The notes under the pieces are model-generated. The model did no database searches and was not told where the DNA came from. It saw only the letters and a program-made list of their open reading frames with translations. A stretch of DNA of 64,000 nucleotides from G965198795 sp965198795 (lineage in GTDB: Bacteria; Pseudomonadota; Alphaproteobacteria; Rhodospirillales; Casp-alpha2), in contig OZ240674.1 of assembly GCA_965198795.1 (NCBI GenBank), positions 3,055,560 through 3,119,559 of the forward strand. Reading direction: 5' to 3'. The position numbers and the translations under genes are program-made. The stretch's first letter is position 1, and the number at the start of each line of letters is the position of its first letter. Positions 9,329 to 17,678 of this stretch are shown here, piece after piece.

Positions 9329-9431
9329 AACAGTCTCTCTCGACAGTTTGCTCGTGTACCGTTCCAGCCTGGCGAATATACGCCATCTTGATGTGGTTTG
9401 GGAGGTGGTCAACGCACTTTGGGGATTGAGT

Positions 9432-9752
9432 ATGAAACGCGTTATTGAAAGCGATGCGCAATCAGTGCGCACATGGCTGGAAGCGGGCGACGCTGTTATC
9501 ATTGACGTTCGCGAAGCGGAAGAGCTCGCCGCCGCCCGTTTGCCGGGCGCCATTCATATTCCGATGTCAGCCTTCAACCCGGGCCGTCTGCCAGACCTCG
9601 ACGGCAAGAAAGCGGTTTTCTTGTGCGCCATGGGAATCCGCTCGATCCAAGTCGGCCAGTATCTTCTCGACAACGATATTATTGATGAAGCGTATAATTT
9701 GACGGGCGGTTTGAACGCTTGGGCGCGTGCCGGTTTGCCGATTGAGAGCTAA
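9432..9752 (+). CDS. Single-domain rhodanese-like protein
   Basis: A 106-residue cytoplasmic rhodanese domain, a sulfur carrier or sulfurtransferase. It shows the CH2A motif VIIDVREAEEL (residues 22-32), then HIPMSAF, and the catalytic cysteine C65 in the six-residue loop CAMGIRS. A final helix carries NLTGGLNAWARAGLPIE. The ATG at 9432 is chosen because upstream in-frame sequence belongs to the divergent TPR promoter. Its stop overlaps the convergent tlyA stop by four bases. The physiological sulfur acceptor cannot be read from the sequence. Confidence 0.92.
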   Translation: MKRVIESDAQSVRTWLEAGDAVIIDVREAEELAAARLPGAIHIPMSAFNPGRLPDLDGKKAVFLCAMGIRSIQVGQYLLDNDIIDEAYNLTGGLNAWARAGLPIES

Positions 9753-10498
9753 ACAACGCGCTGGGCGCCAATCAAAAACTCGACGTTGCCCTCCGGCCCG
9801 GTGATCGGGCTTTCGACGATACCCGTCACCCGCCAGCCGCACTCATCGGCGACAAACCGCTTGACCGTCTCACAGACTTGCGTGTGAACATTCGGATCAC
9901 GCACGACTCCGCCCCTGCCCACCTTATCCTTGCCTGCCTGAAACTGCGGCTTAATCAAGCCGACAAGACGCGCTCCGGGGGACGCCAGCCTCATCGCCGG
10001 CGGCAGCACCAACTCCAAACCAATGAACGAGACGTCGCAGACAATCAAATCGACAGGTTCGGGAATAATGGTTGAGTCCAAGGTCCGCGCGTTGGTCTTT
10101 TCCAGGAGCGCCACCCGCTCGTCGTTGCGAAGCTTCCAGGCGAATTGGCCGTGCCCCACATCGACGGCGTAGACCTTGGCCGCCCCACGGCTGAGCAGCA
10201 CATCCGTGAAACCGCCGGTTGAGCAGCCCAGATCAGCGCAGGTGAGCCCCATCGGATTGACCGAAAAATGATCAAGCCCCTTAACCAGCTTCAGCCCGCC
10301 ACGGCTAACCCAGGGATGGTCCTTGCCCTTCACGTGAATTTCGGCGTCTTCCGGTAACCGCTGACCGGGCTTTTCGAACTTGCGGCCTGCGCCATGCACC
10401 AGCCCCGCCATGATGAGGGCTTGGGCTTTGGATTTATTCTCCGCCATGTTGCGGTTGACCAGAATTTGATCCAGGCGTTTCTTGGGTGATTTAGCCAT
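9749..10498 (-). CDS. tlyA: TlyA-family 16S/23S rRNA (cytidine-2'-O)-methyltransferase
   Basis: TlyA methylates rRNA ribose and is often labelled haemolysin A. Residues 7-65 form the S4 RNA-binding domain (RLDQILVNRNMAENKSKAQA). Residues from about 85 form an FtsJ/RrmJ-type methyltransferase with the SAM-binding motif DLGCSTGGF at 89-97, the catalytic KPQF near residue 185, and a C-terminal GNVEFL block. At 249 residues it is full length. It ends the run xseB-ispA-dxs-tlyA, 58 bases after dxs, and is probably co-transcribed. Confidence 0.95.
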   Translation of the reverse strand: MAKSPKKRLDQILVNRNMAENKSKAQALIMAGLVHGAGRKFEKPGQRLPEDAEIHVKGKDHPWVSRGGLKLVKGLDHFSVNPMGLTCADLGCSTGGFTDVLLSRGAAKVYAVDVGHGQFAWKLRNDERVALLEKTNARTLDSTIIPEPVDLIVCDVSFIGLELVLPPAMRLASPGARLVGLIKPQFQAGKDKVGRGGVVRDPNVHTQVCETVKRFVADECGWRVTGIVESPITGPEGNVEFLIGAQRVV

Positions 10499-10555
10499 GA
10501 CGCGAGGATCACGCCGAATGCGGCATGTGTCCAGCCCATGTCACAGGAAGATTGA

Positions 10556-12502
10556 TCAAGCGCGCGCTGGCGCGCTGGCGGCGGCCGTGTCCTTGCCCAA
10601 TGCTTTCAGCACCGTCTTGACGATAGAGGGCGCGTCGAGGCCCGCCAATTTCACCTGATTGGCGGGCTTACCCTGCTCCAGGAATTTGTCCGGCATGGTC
10701 ATGGCGCGGACCTTGAGGCCGTTTTCCAGCAGACCGTCGTTCGCCATGAATTGCAGCACTTGGGCGGCAAACCCGCCGATGGCGGCTTCCTCGATGGTCA
10801 CCAGGACTTCGTGATCCTTGGCCAGCTTACGCAGCAGGTCTTCGTCGATGGGCTTCACGAAACGCATGTCGGCGACGGTGCACGACAGCCCCATGGCGCC
10901 TAGTTCCTCGGCCGCCTTGATGGTGTCGGACAGACGGCCGCCGACGGAGCAGAGCGCAACCGCCGTCCCTTCCCGCATGACGCGGCCTTTGCCGATGGGC
11001 AGGGCCTCGCCCCGAGGCGGCAGTTCGACGCCGACGCCTTCACCGCGCGGGTAACGCACAGCGGACGGACGGTCGCCGATTTCCAGCGCCGTCCTAGTCA
11101 TATGCATCAAGTCGGCCTCATCACCCGGCGCCATTATCACGAAACCCGGCAGCGCGCCGAGATAGGCGTGGTCAAAGGCGCCACAGTGGGTTGATCCGTC
11201 AGCGCCGACATAGCCCGCGCGATCAAGGATGAAGCGAACCGGCAGTTCCTGAATGGCGATATCGTGAACGACCTGATCGTACCCCCGCTGCAGGAAGGTG
11301 GAATAGATACAGCAGAAGGGCTTATAACCCTCGACCGCCAGACCGCCGGCAAAGGTCACCGCGTGCTGTTCCGCAATCCCGACATCGAAACTCCGCTCCG
11401 GGAATTCCTCGGAGAACTTGTCAACGCCCGTCCCCCCCGGCATGGCGGCCGAGATCGCGACAATCCTGTCGTCATGCTTGGCTTCTCCGATCAGGGCTTT
11501 GGCGAAAACCGAGGTATAGCTGGGCGCGTTCGGCTTCGACTTGTGCTGTTTGCCGGTCACCACGTCGAACTTGGAAACGCCGTGGTACTTGTCCGCGCTT
11601 TCTTCCGCAGGCTTGTAGCCGTGGCCTTTTTCCGTGATGCAGTGCAGCATGATGGGTCCCGTCTCTGGATCGTCCCGCAAGTTCTTCAACACCGGCACCA
11701 GATGATCCAGATTATGACCGTCCACGGGGCCGACATAATAGAAGCCCAACTCCTCGAATAGCGTACCGCCGGTTACTATGCCGCGGGCATATTCGTCGAT
11801 CTTGGCGGCCGTCTCCTTGATCGGGCGCGGGAACTTCTCAGACACCTCCTTGGCGAAGTGGCGCGCGGTGCGGAAGGATTTCGACGAGATCAAGCGCGAC
11901 AGATAATTGTTCAGCGCCCCCACCGGCGGCGCGATAGACATATCGTTGTCGTTCAGGATGACGATCAGCTTGGCGTCGGAGGAACCCGCGTTGTTCATGG
12001 CTTCGTACGCCATACCGGCGGTCATGGAGCCGTCACCGATCACGGCGATGGCGACGCCCTGCTGACCCTCGCCGGTTTTCCGGCCTTCCAGGAACCGCGC
12101 GGTCGCCATACCCAGGCCGGCGGAAATAGAGGTCGAGGAGTGGGCGGCGCCAAACGGGTCATATTCGCTTTCCGTCCGTTTGGTGAAACCGGACAGACCG
12201 CCGTCTTGACGGAGCGTGTGCATCTTGCCGCGGCGGCCGGTGAGTATCTTGTGCGGATAACACTGATGACCGACGTCCCAGATCAACTTGTCCGACGGTG
12301 TTTCAAACACATGGTGAATCGCAACGGTCAGTTCCACGACGCCGAGAGACGCGCCCAAGTGTCCGCCCGTTATCGATACGGTGCGCACCGTGTCATCACG
12401 CAGTTCCCTGGCCAGTTGCTTCAACTGGTCCATCGAGAACCCGCGGATATCGGACGGAAGCTTAACGGTGTCGAGAAGCGGCGTTTCGTGGGATTCGGTC
12501 AC
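10556..12502 (-). CDS. dxs: 1-deoxy-D-xylulose-5-phosphate synthase
   Basis: Dxs is the thiamine-diphosphate enzyme that condenses pyruvate and glyceraldehyde-3-phosphate, the entry step of the MEP isoprenoid pathway. The N-terminal domain has the Mg/ThDP motif GDGSMTAGMAYEAMNNAG and the substrate loop GHQCYPHKILTGR. The central domain has VGIAEQHAVTFAGGLA, and the C-terminal transketolase domain is complete. The frame opens at 12637, but the GTG at 12502 (TESHETPLLDTV) with AAAGGT upstream gives the usual length of about 648 residues. It lies between ispA and tlyA. Confidence 0.96.
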   Translation of the reverse strand: MTESHETPLLDTVKLPSDIRGFSMDQLKQLARELRDDTVRTVSITGGHLGASLGVVELTVAIHHVFETPSDKLIWDVGHQCYPHKILTGRRGKMHTLRQDGGLSGFTKRTESEYDPFGAAHSSTSISAGLGMATARFLEGRKTGEGQQGVAIAVIGDGSMTAGMAYEAMNNAGSSDAKLIVILNDNDMSIAPPVGALNNYLSRLISSKSFRTARHFAKEVSEKFPRPIKETAAKIDEYARGIVTGGTLFEELGFYYVGPVDGHNLDHLVPVLKNLRDDPETGPIMLHCITEKGHGYKPAEESADKYHGVSKFDVVTGKQHKSKPNAPSYTSVFAKALIGEAKHDDRIVAISAAMPGGTGVDKFSEEFPERSFDVGIAEQHAVTFAGGLAVEGYKPFCCIYSTFLQRGYDQVVHDIAIQELPVRFILDRAGYVGADGSTHCGAFDHAYLGALPGFVIMAPGDEADLMHMTRTALEIGDRPSAVRYPRGEGVGVELPPRGEALPIGKGRVMREGTAVALCSVGGRLSDTIKAAEELGAMGLSCTVADMRFVKPIDEDLLRKLAKDHEVLVTIEEAAIGGFAAQVLQFMANDGLLENGLKVRAMTMPDKFLEQGKPANQVKLAGLDAPSIVKTVLKALGKDTAAASAPARA

Positions 12503-12706
12503 AGGTATACCTTTATTGTCGCATATCGCCCGGCGGGACCAGTTGGTCGAGGTTGAGGGACATATAGGTCTTATCAGCGCTTTTGTCAGTCCAAACGAAG
12601 CCAAAACCCTCGAATCACATAAGGGTTTAAGGTCCATTTAATCCGGGCGTTTCCCGCCTGTATTGTGCTCGGTTGACGTAAAATTGCCGAGAAAGCGCCG
12701 TTTTAC

Positions 12707-13594
12707 TTACGAATCACGCTCTACGATAAACCTGGCCAGCGCCTTTAGATGGGCCGCCTTGTCCCCGAAAATATGTAGATGTTTGGCCGCCTGCTCACTT
12801 AGAGCATCGGCTTGGCGCCGGGCGTTTTCCACTCCCAATAACGACACAAACGTCGCCTTGCCGGCATCCGCGTCCTTCCGGGTCTGTTTACCCACCTTTT
12901 CCGTATCGCCCTCGGCATCCAGCAGGTCATCCGCGATCTGGAAGGCGAGACCGATATCATGAGCGTATGCGTGAAGCCGGTGGCGGGCATCCTCGGACGC
13001 CTTGCCCAGGATCGCGCCCATCTCTGTGGAAACGGCAATCAAGGCGCCTGTCTTCATACGTTGCAACCGGGTGATCTCAGCCATCTCCAGCTCATTGTCC
13101 TCGGCCCACAAATCAAGCACCTGCCCGCCAACCATGCCATGGTCGCCCGACGCCTTCGCCAAAGCCATGACCAGATCGGCCCGCACCCTTGCGTCCGGAT
13201 GCGTGGCTTCGCCGCTCAATACCTCGAACGCTTTCGTCAGAAGCGCGTCGCCGGCCAAAATCGCCGTCGCCTCATCGTATTTTATATGGCAAGCGGGTTG
13301 GCCACGCCGCAAATGGTCATCGTCCATGGCCGGCAAGTCATCGTGCACCAGGGAATAGCAGTGTATCATCTCGACAGCCGCTGCAACGCGGAGCGCCTGA
13401 TCGCGATCACAATCAAACAGTCCGGCTGTCTGCAACACCAAAAACGGCCGAACCCGCTTGCCGCCATCAAGACAAGCGTAGCGCATGGCCTCCATCAACT
13501 TGGCCTCATGGGTTTTAGGCACCGGAATCAGTTCATCCAATGCCGCTGAAACGGCATTCGCGCCGTCCGCCAACGCGCGCTTAAAGTCGCTCAC
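12707..13594 (-). CDS. ispA: Farnesyl diphosphate synthase (short-chain polyprenyl synthetase)
   Basis: This trans-prenyltransferase makes geranyl and farnesyl diphosphate from DMAPP and IPP. The first aspartate-rich motif is DDLPAMDDD at residues 85-93, and the second is in FQIADDLLDAEG near residue 220. GGKRVRPFLVL near residue 44 binds diphosphate. Its length of 295 is normal. It sits 12 bases downstream of xseB and upstream of dxs, so the MEP entry enzyme and the prenyl chain enzyme are co-expressed. Confidence 0.96.
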   Translation of the reverse strand: MSDFKRALADGANAVSAALDELIPVPKTHEAKLMEAMRYACLDGGKRVRPFLVLQTAGLFDCDRDQALRVAAAVEMIHCYSLVHDDLPAMDDDHLRRGQPACHIKYDEATAILAGDALLTKAFEVLSGEATHPDARVRADLVMALAKASGDHGMVGGQVLDLWAEDNELEMAEITRLQRMKTGALIAVSTEMGAILGKASEDARHRLHAYAHDIGLAFQIADDLLDAEGDTEKVGKQTRKDADAGKATFVSLLGVENARRQADALSEQAAKHLHIFGDKAAHLKALARFIVERDS

Positions 13595-13606
13595 TCCCCA
13601 TTTCCC

Positions 13607-13873
13607 TTAATTCCCACCCTGAACGGGCTCCGTCTGTGAGCCGCCGTCTTCCTTGAAGACGATTTTATCCACCTTCAACTGGGCTTCCTTCAGTTTCGCC
13701 TCGCAGTGCTTCTTCAGCGCCGCCCCCCGCGCGTATGCATCAATGGACTGATCCAGAGAGCCGCTACCCTGTTCCAGGGTTTTGACAATCTCTTCCAGTT
13801 CGGCCAACGCGTCTTCAAAGGACAAAGCCGTCACGTCGCCGACGACCGTCTTGGCCTCCACACTCTCGGTCAT
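13607..13873 (-). CDS. xseB: Exodeoxyribonuclease VII small subunit
   Basis: XseB partners XseA in the nuclease that degrades single-stranded DNA to short oligonucleotides. The 88-residue product has the characteristic helical core SFEDALAELEEIVKTLEQGSG followed by LDQSIDAYARGAALKKHC. The large subunit is not in the window. It precedes ispA by 12 bases, the standard arrangement in many proteobacteria. Confidence 0.94.
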   Translation of the reverse strand: MTESVEAKTVVGDVTALSFEDALAELEEIVKTLEQGSGSLDQSIDAYARGAALKKHCEAKLKEAQLKVDKIVFKEDGGSQTEPVQGGN

Positions 13874-13945
13874 TTAGGGAATCCCCGTTGAAATGAGGGA
13901 GCGCAGTGTATCCAGCCTCCCACAAGGCCGCAAGGACGAAGGTTG

Positions 13946-14878
13946 TCACCCCGCGGTCATTAAAGTCTCAACGTGAACGGCGGCGCTCGCCGCCAACGCT
14001 TGCAGATCATAGCCCCCTTCCAGACAGGAAACGACTCTCTCGTCACAGCATTCCCGTGCGGCGTTCATCAGTTGTTCGGTAATCCAGGCATAATCCTCGG
14101 TTAAAACTTGAAGTTGAGCCAACGGATCGCGCGCATGAGCGTCAAAACCGGCTGAAATGATCAGCAAGTCCGGATTAAAGCGGCGGAGTTCCGGTAAAAT
14201 CTTGTCCCGCCAAGCCATCCTGAACTCGTTAGAGCCGGAACCAGGGGCCAGGGGCGCATTGACAATATTGTTGTCAACGCCTGTTTCATGCGCCGCGCCG
14301 GTGCCCGGGTAACAGGGGGATTGATGGCTCGATCCAAAGAACAGAGTCGCGTCGTCCTGAAACGAGTGCTGCGTTCCATTCCCGTGATGGACGTCGAAAT
14401 CAACCACCGCGACTTTTCCGGCGCCATGCTTGACTTGCGCGTGACGAGCGGCCACGGCGACGGAATTAAACAGACAAAACCCCATGGCCTGGCTTTCTTC
14501 CGCATGGTGTCCGGGCGGGCGGACCGCGCAGAAGGCGTTCCGGGCGCCGCCGCTCATCACTTCATCGACAGCGGCGCAAGCCGCCCCGACGGCCCGGAGC
14601 GCGGCCTCGCCCGAGCGGGGCGACATGCTGGTGTCCGGATCCAGATAAATCCGTCCCTCGCCCGGCGCGGCGTCCATCACCTCATCAACATAGCGGGGAC
14701 CATGCGTCGCCTTGATGGTGTCCAAATCACCTTCGGGCGCTTCCAGCTTGTTCAAATCTTTGAAAGTCTCCGCCTCCAACGCCCGCATGACCGCCTGCAG
14801 GCGCGCTGGACACTCCGGATGACCGGCGCCTGGATCATGATCAACGCAAGCGTCATGATGATAGAGCAATGTGGTCAT
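13946..14878 (-). CDS. Histone deacetylase-like (class II/acetylpolyamine amidohydrolase) protein
   Basis: The arginase/deacetylase fold hydrolyses acetyl-lysine-like amides through a Zn ion. Visible features are RPPGHHAEESQAMGFC (the catalytic His pair), VVDFDVHHGNGTQ (Zn ligands Asp and His) and ISAGFDAHARDPL (third ligand Asp). The C-terminus has SCLEGGYDLQALA. The ATG at 14878 (MTTLLYHHDAC) matches family starts; the frame opens 7 codons earlier. It lies upstream of xseB with a gap of 72 bases. The substrate, acetylated polyamine or protein, is not decided by sequence. Confidence 0.93.
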   Translation of the reverse strand: MTTLLYHHDACVDHDPGAGHPECPARLQAVMRALEAETFKDLNKLEAPEGDLDTIKATHGPRYVDEVMDAAPGEGRIYLDPDTSMSPRSGEAALRAVGAACAAVDEVMSGGARNAFCAVRPPGHHAEESQAMGFCLFNSVAVAARHAQVKHGAGKVAVVDFDVHHGNGTQHSFQDDATLFFGSSHQSPCYPGTGAAHETGVDNNIVNAPLAPGSGSNEFRMAWRDKILPELRRFNPDLLIISAGFDAHARDPLAQLQVLTEDYAWITEQLMNAARECCDERVVSCLEGGYDLQALAASAAVHVETLMTAG

Positions 14879-14921
14879 AGGGTCTCTCCCTGAAAACAAA
14901 TGCGCCGTTCTCGCTGTTCGC

Positions 14922-16325
14922 CTAGTTGTCCGATGTTGTCAGTTCGCGGATGAAATCCACCAGTTCCGCCAATTGATTTGGATCAGTGACGCGCTGAACC
15001 GGCATTTTGGTGCCGGGCAGCATTACGTCGGGCCCCTCGTCAAACAGCTGGAACAACGTCTTCTCATTCCAAACGAAATCCTTGTTAAGCAGGGCCTGTG
15101 AGTATTTGTAATCCTTCAAACCACCTACCCTGCGTCCCCAAAGCCCCTGGAAATGGGGACCGGAACGACGCGGACCATCCGCCGTTAAAGCGTGGCAATT
15201 GGCGCATTTGGTGAATAACGCGGCCCCCGGATGTTTACTGGTCAACCAGGGCTTTTGCCGCGCCGTTTCCTCGTCCACCCCTTGCAAACCAATACGATCC
15301 CCGGTGCCAAGGTGCCAGACTTTCGCATTTTCATCGGAACTCGCCGTGACGGCGAAACGCCCGTCGGGCGTGAAACGTACGGCCCAGACAATCTTGTCAT
15401 GGGCGAATATGGTGCGTATGGGTTCACCCGTTGAAAGATCCCATTGCACCAGGCGGCCATCCTTGCCCGCGGACAACGCGCTTTTGCTGTCCGGTGATAT
15501 GGCCGTTGAGTAAACCTGTCCCCGGCGTCCCTCGCCATGCTCGATCGCGCGTACCTCCTTGAGGCCCTCGATATCCCAAAGCCGCAACGAGCGGTCGATA
15601 CTGGATGAAATCAGCTTCATGCCGTCAACCGACGCGCTGAACTGAGTGATACCCAGTTCATGGCCTTCCAACACCGCTTCGAGACGGCCGTCAGCCGTAT
15701 CCCAGACGCCAATCTTGCCGTCATGGCCTCCTGCGGCCACCCACTTTCCGTCATTGACGAAAGCGACAGCGTTGACAGGCGCGCTGGCGGTGACGCTCAA
15801 TAGTTCCTCACCCGTCTCCAGGTCCCAGACTTTCACCGCCTTGTCCCAGCCGCCGGTGGCCGCCCGATTGCCCTGCCCGTCGATGGCGGCGGCCATGACT
15901 TTGTGTTTGTGACCTTCAAGCGCTAAAATCTCGGCAGGCTCCGATTTAGCAAGATCCCAAAGAATAGCCGTCATGTCATCGCTGGTGGTGAGCGCCCGGT
16001 TGCCGTCCGGCAGAAACGCCACACTGGTCACCGGCCCCTCGTGGGCGTCCAGAACGGCGATTTCGGCCTGGTCGCCGAAATCCCACAACCGTGCCGTGAA
16101 GTCGAAGCTGCCAGTCAGCACACGGGTTCCGTCAGCGGAGACGTCAACCGCCCGAACCATCCCGCCGTGGCCGATCAAGTCGGCGTCCGGCTTGTTTCCA
16201 AAAGGCGTCCCCGCCAGAAACAATGACAGGGCGGCAAACGTCCCCAAGCGCCGCAACCGCCGGCGCTCTCGAAGGACCCGGCCTTCCACTCCAAGAGCCG
16301 GCCGGTTCGGTTTCATGCGCAACAT
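14922..16325 (-). CDS. Seven-bladed WD40 protein with C-terminal cytochrome c domain
   Basis: A 467-residue exported fusion. An N-terminal basic and hydrophobic stretch (RRLGTFAALSLFLAGTPFG) looks like a signal or anchor. Seven WD40 units follow, ending in ARLWDF, AILWDL, VKVWDL, IGVWDT, LRLWDI, LVQWDL and AKVWHL. The last 100 residues are a class I cytochrome c with heme motif CANCH near residue 374 and the probable axial Met in GTKMPVQ near residue 440. A periplasmic electron carrier docked on a beta-propeller is implied, but the partner is unknown. It is divergent from the RND adaptor at 16509. Confidence 0.9.
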   Translation of the reverse strand: MLRMKPNRPALGVEGRVLRERRRLRRLGTFAALSLFLAGTPFGNKPDADLIGHGGMVRAVDVSADGTRVLTGSFDFTARLWDFGDQAEIAVLDAHEGPVTSVAFLPDGNRALTTSDDMTAILWDLAKSEPAEILALEGHKHKVMAAAIDGQGNRAATGGWDKAVKVWDLETGEELLSVTASAPVNAVAFVNDGKWVAAGGHDGKIGVWDTADGRLEAVLEGHELGITQFSASVDGMKLISSSIDRSLRLWDIEGLKEVRAIEHGEGRRGQVYSTAISPDSKSALSAGKDGRLVQWDLSTGEPIRTIFAHDKIVWAVRFTPDGRFAVTASSDENAKVWHLGTGDRIGLQGVDEETARQKPWLTSKHPGAALFTKCANCHALTADGPRRSGPHFQGLWGRRVGGLKDYKYSQALLNKDFVWNEKTLFQLFDEGPDVMLPGTKMPVQRVTDPNQLAELVDFIRELTTSDN

Positions 16326-16508
16326 GGCGTTATATTGGAATCATCGCCGCCCGCTTGCCAACAATCTTGTTGCCATTCAAGGAAGCCATGGCCAATCTTG
16401 GCGTCGAGCGGTCAGCAAACGCGCAAAGGCTTGCGTTACGCGCGTACCCGACCATGTATCAGCCAGATAAGCCGCCAGCGCCGCCGCCCTTATGGAGCCC
16501 TCCTTGAG

Positions 16509-17669
16509 ATGAGCCGCCACATCACCAAAGGTGTCACGGTTATTGTGATCATGCTGGGATCAAACGCGGCCTTAGCACCGGGCGACGGCATGGCGCGGGC
16601 GCTTGAGGTGAGAGTGGCCATCGATCCTGTCATTGCTCAACGCCGGGAACAATCCATTCCCGTGATTGGTCGGTTCGTCTCAAGGCGTTCCGGCCCCGTG
16701 GCGGCCCGCATTTCGGGCCCTGTTTCATCCTATGCCGTCTCTGTCGGGGATCGCGTAAAAAAAGGCGACGTGCTCGCCGTGCTCGTAAAGGATACTCTTG
16801 AATGGCGGCGCCGTCAGCGCCAAGCGGACGTGGCTGTCGCGAGGGCCGCGGCCAACACGGCGACCGAAACCTTGAAACTCCGCCGCCAGGAACTGGAACG
16901 TCTTGAAAGCCTGCGCCGCTCAGCCGCGTTTTCCCAGGCCCGTATGGAAGACCAACAGCAAGAAGTCGTCATGGCGGAAGCGGAGTTCGCCGAACGTGAG
17001 GTGGAGATCGAAGCCGCGCGGGCCGCTCTTGAGTTGGCGGAGATCAATCTACGCTATGCGACCGTGCGCGCGCCCTATGACGGTGTGATCACCTCCAGAC
17101 AATCGGAAGTCGGCGCCTTCGTCAATGTGGGCGAACCAATTGTGACAATCGTTGACGACGGAGACCTGGAAATCGAGGCGGACGTCCCCTCCCGCAATAT
17201 CGGCGGGTTAACCACAGGCCGCGAAATCACCGCGCGCCTTGACAACGACAAGGCTTTTCTCGCCAACGTCCGCGCCGTCGTCCCCAGTGAAAATCCCCAG
17301 ACCCGGACACGCGCGGCGCGCTTCAAAATTTCCGCGGACCAACTGCGGCGCCTGGGCGCCCTCGCCGCCAACCAGTCCGTGACTTTGAACATCCCGGCGG
17401 CAACGGGCGAGCAAGTGCTGACCGTTCATAAAGACGCCGTCAACCGGCGCCCGGGCGGAGCCATCGTCTTTATCGCCAAAGACGGCAAGGCGGTTTTACG
17501 TCCTGTCGAATTGGGCGGGCCTGTCAACAACAGACTGGTGGTGATCAGCGGATTGAAAGCGGGCGAACTCGCCGTTATCCGCGGCAATGAACGCTTGCGC
17601 CCGGGACAGGACTTAAGCTTCGACGCGCCCGCGACCGTCAGCCGGCCCGGCCCGGCGCCCGAGGGGTAA
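16509..17669 (+). CDS. RND efflux periplasmic adaptor (membrane fusion protein)
   Basis: A HlyD/AcrA-type protein of about 386 residues linking the inner-membrane pump to an outer-membrane channel. It has a hydrophobic N-terminus (TVIVIMLGSNAALA), a biotinyl-lipoyl half motif around VKKGDVLAVL, a long coiled-coil hairpin (residues ~100-170, repeated Ala/Glu/Arg), and the second lipoyl half YATVRAPYDGVITSR, then beta-barrel domains. The ATG at 16509 is chosen because the upstream extension to 16335 would overlap the divergent promoter. The permease starts 10 bases downstream. Confidence 0.92.
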   Translation: MSRHITKGVTVIVIMLGSNAALAPGDGMARALEVRVAIDPVIAQRREQSIPVIGRFVSRRSGPVAARISGPVSSYAVSVGDRVKKGDVLAVLVKDTLEWRRRQRQADVAVARAAANTATETLKLRRQELERLESLRRSAAFSQARMEDQQQEVVMAEAEFAEREVEIEAARAALELAEINLRYATVRAPYDGVITSRQSEVGAFVNVGEPIVTIVDDGDLEIEADVPSRNIGGLTTGREITARLDNDKAFLANVRAVVPSENPQTRTRAARFKISADQLRRLGALAANQSVTLNIPAATGEQVLTVHKDAVNRRPGGAIVFIAKDGKAVLRPVELGGPVNNRLVVISGLKAGELAVIRGNERLRPGQDLSFDAPATVSRPGPAPEG

Positions 17670-17678
17670 TCGCCGCCC

